Source of the DNA: JBFXEO01 sp050180015
Lineage (GTDB): Bacteria > Bacteroidota > Bacteroidia > Bacteroidales > Tenuifilaceae
NCBI GenBank assembly: GCA_050180015.1
Contig: JBFXEO010000190.1
Location: forward strand, 1 to 5,741
Direction: 5' to 3'
DNA: 5,741 nt
Shown here: positions 1 to 5,741 of the stretch, one piece after another
Layout: each line of letters starts with the position of its first letter
How positions within the stretch are numbered: position 1 is the first letter of the stretch
Made by a program: the position numbers and the translations under genes
Notes under the pieces: generated by a model
Seen by the model: only the letters and a program-made list of their open reading frames with translations
What the model was told of the DNA's origin: nothing
Databases searched by the model: none

Positions 1-9
1 AAATGGAAT

Positions 10-88
10 CTTATTTGTCATCCCGAGTTTATCGGGGGATATCTGGCAAAAGAGGTAGATACTTCACTTCGTACAGTATGATAATAAG
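10..88. repeat. Dispersed inverted-repeat element, intergenic, upstream of murC
   Basis: The ends form an imperfect terminal inverted repeat: CTTATT at 10-15 matches AATAAG at 83-88, and TCAT at 18-21 matches ATGA at 78-81, with a small bulge between. Inside the left arm CCCGA (22-26) and TCGGG (32-36) make a 5-bp hairpin with a 5-nt loop, extendable by two pairs across a GG bulge. From general knowledge, the pattern 'GTCATCCCGA ... GATACTTCACTTCGTnCAGTATGA' resembles a non-coding interspersed repeat found in many copies between genes of Bacteroidota and some other bacteria. It has no transposase and is MITE-like in form. A 39-codon ORF at 3-122 crosses it, but its translation is typical of spurious repeat-derived peptides. 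Copy number in this genome cannot be seen from one window, so the family assignment is inferred from resemblance. Confidence 0.55.
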
Positions 89-94
89 TACGAA
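68..94. repeat. 7-bp inverted repeat overlapping the right end of the repeat element
   Basis: TTCGTAC (68-74) is the exact reverse complement of GTACGAA (88-94), separated by 13 nt. As RNA this would be a 7-bp stem. No T-tract follows, so it does not look like an intrinsic terminator. It overlaps the right arm of the larger repeat and may simply be part of that element's structure. Confidence 0.4.
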
Positions 95-120
95 CAGCAA
101 ACAGCTATCAACCATCAACT
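93..120. repeat. Period-7 degenerate tandem array before murC
   Basis: Four consecutive 7-nt units fill this stretch: AACAGCA (93-99), AACAGCT (100-106), ATCAACC (107-113) and ATCAACT (114-120). The murC start codon follows after only four bases. The first pair and the second pair each differ at one position, so both look like heptamer duplications. A similar array of TTAACCT units precedes ftsZ. The function is unknown. It could be slippage-generated sequence, an unstructured A/C-rich leader that helps initiation where no Shine-Dalgarno motif exists, or chance. Confidence 0.5.
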
Positions 121-124
121 AAAT

Positions 125-1507
125 ATGGATTTTGAGCACATTAAACGGGTTTACTTTGTGGGGATAGGCGGCATTGGCATGAGTGCCCTTGCCCGTTACT
201 TTCTGCTACATGGCAAGGCCGTTGCCGGATACGATAAAACATCATCGGATATTACCGCCGATTTGGAAGGTATGGGCGTGGCAGTTCACCATTCCGATGA
301 TGTTAACCTTATTCCTGCTGATTATAGAACCGCTAAGGATGATACCCTGGTCATTTATACGCCTGCAATTCCAGCCAATCATTCCGAGCTGAATTTCTTT
401 ATAAACAATGGTTATTCTATCACAAAACGTGCACAGGCCTTGGGCTTTATTGCATCGGCAATGAAGACTCTGGCCGTAGCCGGTACGCATGGTAAAACAT
501 CAACCACAGCAATGCTTTCGTATATTTTGGGAAATTCATCCATTGGCTGCGAGGCATTCTTGGGCGGAATATCCAAGAACTTTGGGAGTAACTTGGTTTC
601 TGCCGGAAAAGGTGAAAACATACTGGTTGTTGAGGCCGATGAGTACGACCGGAGCTTCCTGAACCTTTCACCGTACCTGGCGGTTGTAACTTCTGTCGAT
701 GCCGATCATCTGGATATTTACGGTACTCATGAGCATGTTCAGGAGGCCTTTAACCTGTTTGCCGGGCAGGTAAAACCTAATGGTATTTTGGTTAAAAAGT
801 TTGGCGTCAACTTCAATCCTAACCTTGCTTCTGGTGTAAAAACTTTAACGTATGGTTTCGCCGGCAATGCCGATGTTTACCCTTCAAGCATCAACATTGA
901 TAATGGGTACTACAACTTTACGCTGAACACTCCAAATGGCATTATAGAAAATTTACGTTTGGGCGTACTGGGTAGGTATAACCTGGAAAATGCTCTTGCA
1001 GCATCGGCTGCTGCGTTGGCAATGGGAATTAGCGCCAATGAGTTGCGTGGCGGATTACAGGGCTTCTCGGGTGTGGTTCGCCGGTTCGATGTTCGGTTCA
1101 ATAATGGCAAATCTCTTTATGTTGATGACTATGCGCACCATCCTCAGGAAATTAATGCAATGGTAGGTTCGGTTCGCGATGTATTCCCAAACCGGAAGGT
1201 GGTTGGAATCTTTCAGCCTCACCTTTACAGCCGTACCCGTGATTTTGCCGATGAGTTTGCACGGGCTCTCGATAAGCTGGACTCTGTAATCCTTCTCGAT
1301 ATTTATCCAGCGAGGGAGTTGCCGATTGAAGGAGTTACATCAAGCTTAATTCTACGCGGGATGGAGAATCCTGGCAGTATGCTATTAAGCAAGGACGATG
1401 TTTTGGAGTGGATCCGGGGAAACGATATTGATATTCTGTTAACTATGGGTGCTGGCGATATTGACCGTATGGTGCCCAAAATTGTGGAGGTATTGAGTAG
1501 TAAGTAG
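125..1507 (+). CDS. murC: UDP-N-acetylmuramate--L-alanine ligase MurC
   Basis: Cytoplasmic Mur ligase (460 aa, usual length) that couples ATP hydrolysis to addition of L-alanine to UDP-MurNAc, the first amino acid step of peptidoglycan stem-peptide synthesis. The N-terminal UDP-binding Rossmann domain carries GIGGIGMSALA (residues 13-23). The central ATPase domain has the P-loop GTHGKTSTT (120-128), the acidic VVEADEYDRSF block (168-178) and HLDIYG (195-200). GRYNLENALAA (283-293), FSGVVRRFDV (314-323), DDYAHHPQEI (334-343), FQPHLYSRT (363-371) and GAGDID (442-447) are MurC hallmarks; the AHHP and PHLYSRT blocks separate it from MurD, MurE and MurF. ATG 125 is the only plausible start, because the frame has a TAG at 56-58 and no start codon between. 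There is no Shine-Dalgarno motif. ftsQ follows after 3 nt. In Bacteroidota murG usually precedes murC, but no murG sequence is recognisable here. Intact. Confidence 0.97.
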   Translation: MDFEHIKRVYFVGIGGIGMSALARYFLLHGKAVAGYDKTSSDITADLEGMGVAVHHSDDVNLIPADYRTAKDDTLVIYTPAIPANHSELNFFINNGYSITKRAQALGFIASAMKTLAVAGTHGKTSTTAMLSYILGNSSIGCEAFLGGISKNFGSNLVSAGKGENILVVEADEYDRSFLNLSPYLAVVTSVDADHLDIYGTHEHVQEAFNLFAGQVKPNGILVKKFGVNFNPNLASGVKTLTYGFAGNADVYPSSINIDNGYYNFTLNTPNGIIENLRLGVLGRYNLENALAASAAALAMGISANELRGGLQGFSGVVRRFDVRFNNGKSLYVDDYAHHPQEINAMVGSVRDVFPNRKVVGIFQPHLYSRTRDFADEFARALDKLDSVILLDIYPARELPIEGVTSSLILRGMENPGSMLLSKDDVLEWIRGNDIDILLTMGAGDIDRMVPKIVEVLSSK

Positions 1508-1510
1508 CCG

Positions 1511-2317
1511 ATGAAAAAGCGTAATCGCATCATACTATTTTCAGTGGCGTGGTTGGTGTTAATTGCCTACCTGGTTTACGGTTTGATGTTTTCGTCGAAG
1601 CGGGCTGGTGGTGTAGTATGCAGCTCCATTGCGGTTGAAGTGCTCGATAGTGCCAGCTATCAGTTTGTCCGGTCATCAACCATCCGGCGGATGATAATGT
1701 CGTCGGGGAAATCGCCAATCGGAAAGCTTTTAAAAGATATCAACACAAAAAAGCTCGAAGACGATATTGCTGGAATGGCTGCTGTCTGCGATGTTCAGGT
1801 CTATAAATCGCTCGATGGCAAGCTGCGGGTTACGGTTATGCAGCGTAGGCCAATCGTTAGAATTTACAATGCTTCCGGTCAAACCTACTATATCGATGAT
1901 CAGGGGCTTATAATGCCTGTTTCCTCCAGTTATACTGCACGGGTACTGGTTGTTACCGGCAATATAAGGGAGCCGTTCAGGGTTGAACCCGATGTTAATA
2001 TCTTGTGCTGGTCCGACAGCTTGGTTAATGGCGATAAACCTTTAATTTGTCGTATTTTTGATTTTGCCAGGTATGTATCGGAAGATGATTTCTGGAACGC
2101 TCAAATTGCGCAGGTTTATGTGAGTAGCACAAGAGATGTTGAGTTAATCCCTGTTGTTGGCCCGCATGTTGTTCAGCTGGGAGGATTCAGGAACTACAGG
2201 ATTAAACTCGAAAAGCTGATGGCTTTTTACAAGGAGGCCCTGCCCTCTGAGGGTTGGAATAAGTATAAGGTTATAAACTTAAAATATTCAAATCAAATAG
2301 TTTGCACTAAACGATAA
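1511..2317 (+). CDS. ftsQ: Cell division protein FtsQ
   Basis: Bitopic inner-membrane divisome protein (268 aa). In well-studied bacteria FtsQ bridges the Z-ring side to the FtsL/FtsB and septal peptidoglycan synthase side. A short basic cytoplasmic tail (MKKRNR) is followed by one hydrophobic segment at about residues 7-27. The rest is predicted periplasmic: a POTRA-like region at about 38-115, then a beta domain with QRRPIVRIYN (111-120), YYIDDQGLIMP (126-136) and YTARVLVVTG (141-150), ending in INLKYSNQIVCTKR. The PIVRI, YIDxxGxxMP and ARVLVxxG pattern and this C-terminus are typical of Bacteroidota FtsQ, which diverges strongly from the Proteobacterial protein; the call rests on these motifs plus position. 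The gene starts 3 nt after murC and ends 4 nt before ftsA, so it is surely in the same transcript. The nearest GGAGG (1486-1490) is about 20 nt from the ATG, too far for a ribosome binding site. Confidence 0.93.
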   Translation: MKKRNRIILFSVAWLVLIAYLVYGLMFSSKRAGGVVCSSIAVEVLDSASYQFVRSSTIRRMIMSSGKSPIGKLLKDINTKKLEDDIAGMAAVCDVQVYKSLDGKLRVTVMQRRPIVRIYNASGQTYYIDDQGLIMPVSSSYTARVLVVTGNIREPFRVEPDVNILCWSDSLVNGDKPLICRIFDFARYVSEDDFWNAQIAQVYVSSTRDVELIPVVGPHVVQLGGFRNYRIKLEKLMAFYKEALPSEGWNKYKVINLKYSNQIVCTKR

Positions 2318-2321
2318 CACT

Positions 2322-3638
2322 ATGGCACAGGGTAGCGAGTATGTAGCAGCAATTGACCTGGGAACCACCAAGGTGGTTACCCTGGTTGGGAAAAAAACAG
2401 CTAATGGGAAATTGCAGATTGTTGGACTGAGCACCACTGAATCAACCGGGATTAAAAAGGGAATGATTCAGAATATCGAGGATACTGTTAAGGCAATAGA
2501 GAAAACGGTAACCGAGGTTAAAACCGAAGCGGGCATCGATTTTAAATCCGTGTATGTTGGAATTGCCGGACAGCATATACGTAGCATTAAGAACCGGGGC
2601 TACATTAACCTTGAATCCGACGAGGTTGAAATTTCCCAGAAGGATATAGACAGGCTGATTAATGATATGCACCGAATTCCGGTTGAGGCTGGCGAAACCA
2701 TTCTGCACGTGCTGCCGCTGGAATATTTTATTGATAACGAGGCCGTAGATAAACCCGTGGGTATGGTTGGCCGGAGGTTAGAGGCCAATTTCCACATTGT
2801 AATTGGTAAAACCTCATCGGCAAAGCATATCGAAAAATGCGTAAACCGTGTTGGGCTAAACGTTAATGAGTTGATTCTTGAGCCGTTGGCATCGGCAGAG
2901 TCTGTTTTAACCGACGATGAACGCGAGGCTGGTGTTGCCCTTGTTGATATTGGCGGCGGAACAACTGACCTGGCAATATACTACAACGGTAACGTAAGGC
3001 ATACGGCGGTTATTCCGTTTGGCGGAAATATCATCACTCAGGATATAAAGGATGGTTGTTCAATTCTGTTGAAACAGGCCGACCTGCTCAAGGAAAAGTT
3101 TGGCTGTGCCCTATCCGATATTGCCCCGGACAATAAGATCATTACAATTCCCGGAATTAGTGGCCGTGAGCCCAAGGAGATTTCTGTTAAAAATCTTGCC
3201 GGAATTATTCAGGCCCGTATGGAGGAAATTCTCGACTTTGTTGCTTATGAGATCAACCTTTCCGGTTACGCCAGCAAGTTGAGCGCAGGGGTGGTTATTA
3301 CCGGGGGCGGTGCCCTGCTGAAGCATTTGCCTCAGCTAATTCGCTTCAAAACCGGTTACGATGTCCGCATCGGGTACCCGGTTGAGCAGTTGAGCTCAGA
3401 TTCGCTGGAGGATTTTAATCAACCTCAACTGTCAACCGCCCTGGGGCTGGTACTCATTGGTTTGGAGAGGAAACCCGAATTGCTCGAAAAGGTTGTGGAG
3501 AAGGAATCTGCCCAGGCTATCGATAAAAAAGGAGATGGTGTTGACGTTGAAGCTAATGGGCGGAAATCTACCAGCAAGCTAACAGCCATAAAGCAGATTT
3601 TCTCGGGGTTGTTCGACGAAACTGACAGTGAAATGTAA
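2322..3638 (+). CDS. ftsA: Cell division protein FtsA
   Basis: Actin-fold ATPase (438 aa) that tethers FtsZ filaments to the inner face of the cytoplasmic membrane and helps recruit later divisome proteins. Nucleotide-binding elements are clear: phosphate-1 IDLGTTK (residues 11-17), phosphate-2 VDIGGGTTD (208-216) and the adenosine motif VITGGGALL (325-333). The region at about 85-165 corresponds to the FtsA-specific 1C subdomain that replaces the usual actin 1B. After the core (ending about residue 383) comes a charged linker of about 35 residues, then KLTAIKQIFSGLFDE (419-433). This is an amphipathic helix with the conserved basic and hydrophobic pattern of the FtsA membrane-targeting sequence. 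It starts 4 nt after ftsQ, with no Shine-Dalgarno motif. A 127-nt spacer separates it from ftsZ. Intact. Confidence 0.97.
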   Translation: MAQGSEYVAAIDLGTTKVVTLVGKKTANGKLQIVGLSTTESTGIKKGMIQNIEDTVKAIEKTVTEVKTEAGIDFKSVYVGIAGQHIRSIKNRGYINLESDEVEISQKDIDRLINDMHRIPVEAGETILHVLPLEYFIDNEAVDKPVGMVGRRLEANFHIVIGKTSSAKHIEKCVNRVGLNVNELILEPLASAESVLTDDEREAGVALVDIGGGTTDLAIYYNGNVRHTAVIPFGGNIITQDIKDGCSILLKQADLLKEKFGCALSDIAPDNKIITIPGISGREPKEISVKNLAGIIQARMEEILDFVAYEINLSGYASKLSAGVVITGGGALLKHLPQLIRFKTGYDVRIGYPVEQLSSDSLEDFNQPQLSTALGLVLIGLERKPELLEKVVEKESAQAIDKKGDGVDVEANGRKSTSKLTAIKQIFSGLFDETDSEM

Positions 3639-3692
3639 GGCGTTTAAGTGCAAACAAGTGCAGGTGTTATTGAATAAGTATAGCTATTTATT

Positions 3693-3716
3693 GGTTGATG
3701 GCGGGACGTGCCAACC
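3693..3716 (+). other. Possible RNA hairpin in the ftsZ leader
   Basis: GGTTG (3693-3697) pairs with CAACC (3712-3716). Inside, after a 3-nt bulge, GC (3701-3702) pairs with GC (3710-3711), plus one G-T wobble, leaving a 5-nt loop. A TCTTTT run follows, but only after about 11 nt, so it is a poor intrinsic terminator. A stem this short may arise by chance; a role in moderating ftsZ expression is speculation. Confidence 0.25.
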
Positions 3717-3730
3717 GTCATAAATATCTT

Positions 3731-3751
3731 TTAACGGTTAACCTTTAACCT
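3731..3751. repeat. Period-7 tandem array before ftsZ
   Basis: Three back-to-back 7-nt units: TTAACGG (3731-3737), TTAACCT (3738-3744) and TTAACCT (3745-3751). The last two are identical. The array ends 14 nt before the ftsZ ATG. It parallels the heptad array before murC in period, position and the shared AAC core, although the unit sequence differs. The function is unknown. Confidence 0.5.
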
Positions 3752-3765
3752 CTAATAATGAAACT

Positions 3766-5229
3766 ATGGGCGATGAATTAATAAACTTCGATTTGCCATC
3801 CAATGAGTCCTCAATCATCAAGGTAATTGGTGTCGGCGGTGGCGGTGGAAATGCGGTAAACTACATGAACCGTATGGGAATAAAGGATGTTGACTTTGTT
3901 CTGTGCAATACCGATGCTCAGGCCTTGCATAATAGCCCGGTTGAGCTTAAAATTCAGCTGGGAGCATCGCTTACCGAGGGCCGCGGTGCAGGCAATAAGC
4001 CCGAAATTGGCAGGCAGGCTGCCATCGAGAGCTTACAGCAAATAGTTGATTTCCTGTCCAGAAACACCAAGATGGTGTTTATTACCGCTGGCATGGGCGG
4101 TGGAACCGGAACCGGGGCTGCGCCAATAATTGCCAAAGCCGCCAAGGAGCTGGGCATTTTAACTGTTGCCATAGTCACGATTCCATTCCGTAACGAGGGT
4201 AAAAAGCGCATTGCCCAGGCCGTTGAGGGTATAGAGAATATTCGGCAGCATGTGGATTCGTTGCTTGTGGTTAACAATGAGAAGATACTCGAAATATACG
4301 GCAACCTGAAAGTGACAGAGGCATTTGCCAAGGCCGATGATGTGCTGGCAACTGCGGCCAAGGGTATTGCCGAAATTATCACCGTGCATGGTTATATTAA
4401 TGTTGACTTTGCCGATGTGGAAACAGTAATGACCAACAGTGGCGTGGCCCTTATGGGATCGGCGCGGGCCAGCGGTGAAAACCGTGCCCTTAAGGCGGTT
4501 AAAGAGGCACTGGAATCGCCTTTGCTCAACAATAATGATATTTCCGGTGCCCGTAATATTCTGCTGAACGTAACCTACGGTCAGGACGAAATTACCATGG
4601 AGGAGATAGGATTGATAATTGATTACGTTCAGTCCGCTGCCGGAGACGATGCGGATTTGATCTGGGGCAATGGTTGCGATCCCCTGCTTGGCGAGGATTT
4701 GAATGTTACCGTTATTGCTACTGGTTTTGGAACAAACAGCATTCCGGAACTTTACGTGCGGAACAAGGAGATTGACGTGGTTGAGCTGAATGGCGGAATA
4801 GCATCGAATAGGGTGGAAGCAACCCCATACTTGAGCGACGATGCAAAGCCCCAACCCAGAAGAATAAAAAAACATGAGGTGATTGATATTCAGCAACGTG
4901 TAATAGAGTTCGATGTGTCGGCTGAAGATTTTGAGGTGAGAACGGTTTCCACATCTCGTCCCGCTAGGGTTGAAGATACAAATCAACCCAAGGAGGTAAC
5001 TTCCAAACCCGGCTTACCCACCGGTAAACCACATCCTTCAGCCTCCAGCCGATGGGGAAATATGGATGAGCTGGAGGGCATTCCGGCGTATAAGCGCAAA
5101 AATATTCAACTTGATAATTCCGATCATTCCAATACAAGCAATATATCGCGACTGACGTTGAGTGAAAATGAGGATGGAGATATATTCCTCCGTCCCGATA
5201 ATTCGTACCTGCACGATAACGTGGATTAA
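3766..5229 (+). CDS. ftsZ: Cell division protein FtsZ
   Basis: Tubulin-like GTPase (487 aa) that polymerises at midcell into the Z-ring. GTP-binding elements are all present: GVGGGGGNAVN (residues 22-32), NTDAQAL (48-54), the tubulin signature GMGGGTGTGAAP (109-120) and TIPFRNEGKKR (138-148). The catalytic T7 loop NVDFADV (212-218) keeps both acidic residues. The folded core ends near residue 340. A variable, charged, proline-containing linker (about 345-430) leads to LEGIPAYKRKN (436-446), the conserved C-terminal peptide that in other bacteria binds FtsA and other partners. Unusually compared with E. coli, about 40 further residues follow, ending in NSYLHDNVD, a tail I recall from Bacteroidota FtsZ. 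ATG 3766 gives the family-typical start ahead of SSIIKVIGVGGGG. An out-of-frame ATG at 3758 opens a 7-codon ORF overlapping this start. Intact; last dcw gene here. Confidence 0.98.
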   Translation: MGDELINFDLPSNESSIIKVIGVGGGGGNAVNYMNRMGIKDVDFVLCNTDAQALHNSPVELKIQLGASLTEGRGAGNKPEIGRQAAIESLQQIVDFLSRNTKMVFITAGMGGGTGTGAAPIIAKAAKELGILTVAIVTIPFRNEGKKRIAQAVEGIENIRQHVDSLLVVNNEKILEIYGNLKVTEAFAKADDVLATAAKGIAEIITVHGYINVDFADVETVMTNSGVALMGSARASGENRALKAVKEALESPLLNNNDISGARNILLNVTYGQDEITMEEIGLIIDYVQSAAGDDADLIWGNGCDPLLGEDLNVTVIATGFGTNSIPELYVRNKEIDVVELNGGIASNRVEATPYLSDDAKPQPRRIKKHEVIDIQQRVIEFDVSAEDFEVRTVSTSRPARVEDTNQPKEVTSKPGLPTGKPHPSASSRWGNMDELEGIPAYKRKNIQLDNSDHSNTSNISRLTLSENEDGDIFLRPDNSYLHDNVD

Positions 5230-5277
5230 GGGTGACTACCAGTGTAAATTTTTAAGGATATTGGCCAATGATTTGCC

Positions 5278-5741
5278 ATGGAACGCTTAACCCTTGAGTT
5301 AATTAAAGAAAAAATTGCCCCATGCGGGTTGCATTGTGCTAAATGTTTTGCACACAAAAACGGGGGGATGTAAAAAGGTATAGCCAGGAGTTAAAACATG
5401 CCCTTGGTAATTTTGATGTTTACGCGCAGCGATTTGTTGGTTTGCTGAACGAGCCAATTTTTGAGAAATACCTTGATTTTAAAGGCATGTTGGAGTATTT
5501 CTCCTCTGCAGTTGGATGTGAGGGGTGCCGAAACGAGAAATGTAAACTTTTCAAGGATTGTGGCGTAAGAGATTGTCATGCAGAAAAACAGGTTGATTTC
5601 TGCTATCAATGCAGTGAATTTCCGTGTAGCAGAACCGGTTTTGATGAACATTTATATGGACGATTTGTGAGCATCAACCAGAAAATCAAATTGATTGGAA
5701 TAGAAAAGTATTACCGGGAAATCAAAGGTAAACCACGGTAT
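5278..5741 (+). pseudogene. DUF3795-type cysteine-rich protein, frameshifted, 3' end at or beyond window edge
   Basis: The frame from ATG 5278 encodes 31 residues with the motif IAPCGLHCAKC (13-23), then stops at TAA 5371-5373. The evident continuation is in the -1 frame from about 5364, reading DVKRYSQELKHALGNF and onward to a C-terminal KPRY at the window edge without a stop. It contains VGCEGC, NEKCKLFKDCG, RDC and FCYQCSEFPC, the cysteine pattern I know from DUF3795 proteins, which are small, widespread in anaerobes and of unknown function. With about 11 cysteines across both parts, metal or Fe-S binding is likely but unproven. The break lies at C followed by six G (5361-5367): one more G, or two fewer, restores a single frame. 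ATG 5343 would open the downstream frame alone (133 codons or more) but would lose the first cysteine motif. Real mutation, slippage and sequence error cannot be told apart. It lies 48 nt after ftsZ and looks unrelated to division. Confidence 0.7.

Larger units (their letters stand above)
3639..3765 (+). other. ftsA-ftsZ spacer, possible ftsZ-specific leader
   Basis: This is the only sizeable gap inside the murC-to-ftsZ run. It contains a direct repeat AAGTGCA at 3646-3652 and 3656-3662, a hairpin-capable segment (3693-3716) and a heptad array (3731-3751). The best match to the Bacteroidota -7 promoter element TAnnTTTG is TATCTTTT (3725-3732, last base off), but no TTG lies at the right distance for a -33 element. 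I therefore see no defensible promoter, although such a gap before ftsZ makes one plausible. There is no Shine-Dalgarno motif; the bases just before the start are A/T-rich (AATAATGAAACT). Confidence 0.4.

Noticed and set aside
3..122. 39-codon ORF before murC, possibly the tail of an upstream gene such as murG
   Set aside because: Its peptide (RYFTSYSM and similar) is what this repeat type yields when translated and does not resemble a MurG C-terminus. The inverted-repeat structure explains the sequence better.
1486..1490. GGAGG as ribosome binding site for ftsQ
   Set aside because: It is about 20 nt before the ATG and inside murC coding sequence, too far for normal initiation. The other genes here also lack such motifs.
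4159..4986. 275-codon open frame on the - strand across ftsZ, with a 142-codon one at 3954-4382
   Set aside because: Both lie wholly inside the well-supported ftsZ gene on the opposite strand. Their translations show no recognisable domain, and long antisense frames are common opposite codon-biased genes.
5260..5269. Perfect 10-bp palindrome ATTGGCCAAT nine bases before ATG 5278, as an operator candidate
   Set aside because: Several 10-bp palindromes are expected by chance in a window of this size, and no second site or promoter supports it.
5230..5277. Rho-independent terminator after ftsZ
   Set aside because: Only 3-4-bp stems (for example GGT/ACC and TGGC/GCCA) can be drawn. The ATTTTT stretch is not preceded by a stable GC-rich hairpin.
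5355..5367. Classical -1 programmed frameshift heptamer at the DUF3795 break
   Set aside because: C-AAA-AAC and C-GGG-GGG in the zero frame both fail the X-XXY-YYZ rule because the first base is C. A canonical tandem slip is therefore unlikely, although poly-G slippage of another kind is not excluded.
5391..5651. 86-codon - strand ORF near the right edge
   Set aside because: It is antisense to the clearly family-like cysteine-rich frame and has no recognisable features of its own.
1..5741. CRISPR arrays, tRNA or rRNA genes, transposase genes or a new defence or mobile system
   Set aside because: No regularly spaced repeats, RNA gene signatures or transposase and nuclease motifs are visible. 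The coding content is fully explained by dcw genes and one DUF3795-type gene.

Overview
The window carries the distal part of a division and cell wall (dcw) cluster from a member of the Bacteroidota, most likely class Bacteroidia. All genes lie on the + strand. The evidence is the gene order murC-ftsQ-ftsA-ftsZ with no murB or ddl between murC and ftsQ, the Bacteroidota-type FtsQ and FtsZ C-termini (FtsQ ending in INLKYSNQIVCTKR, FtsZ ending in NSYLHDNVD), and starts preceded by A-rich sequence rather than Shine-Dalgarno motifs. I cannot name a genus.

Layout: positions 1-124 are non-coding. They hold what looks like one copy of a dispersed inverted-repeat element of a type common in Bacteroidota intergenic DNA, then an array of 7-nt units that runs up to the murC start. 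murC (125-1507), ftsQ (1511-2317) and ftsA (2322-3638) are packed with 3- and 4-nt gaps and are almost certainly co-transcribed. A 127-nt spacer (3639-3765) follows, with a weak hairpin and a second heptad array just before ftsZ (3766-5229). After ftsZ and a 48-nt gap comes a cysteine-rich DUF3795-type gene (5278 to the window edge). Its conserved N-terminal and C-terminal parts lie in different reading frames, with the break at a run of six G.

Function: MurC adds L-alanine to UDP-MurNAc in the cytoplasm, the first amino acid step of the peptidoglycan stem peptide. FtsZ forms the GTP-dependent Z-ring, FtsA anchors it to the inner membrane through an amphipathic helix, and FtsQ is the single-pass membrane scaffold that links the ring to the septal synthesis proteins. 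All four appear intact, with their key motifs present.

I see no convincing new biological system. The items most worth a second look are the frameshifted DUF3795 gene, the period-7 arrays before murC and ftsZ, the repeat element inside the dcw cluster, and the two-block C-terminus of FtsZ.
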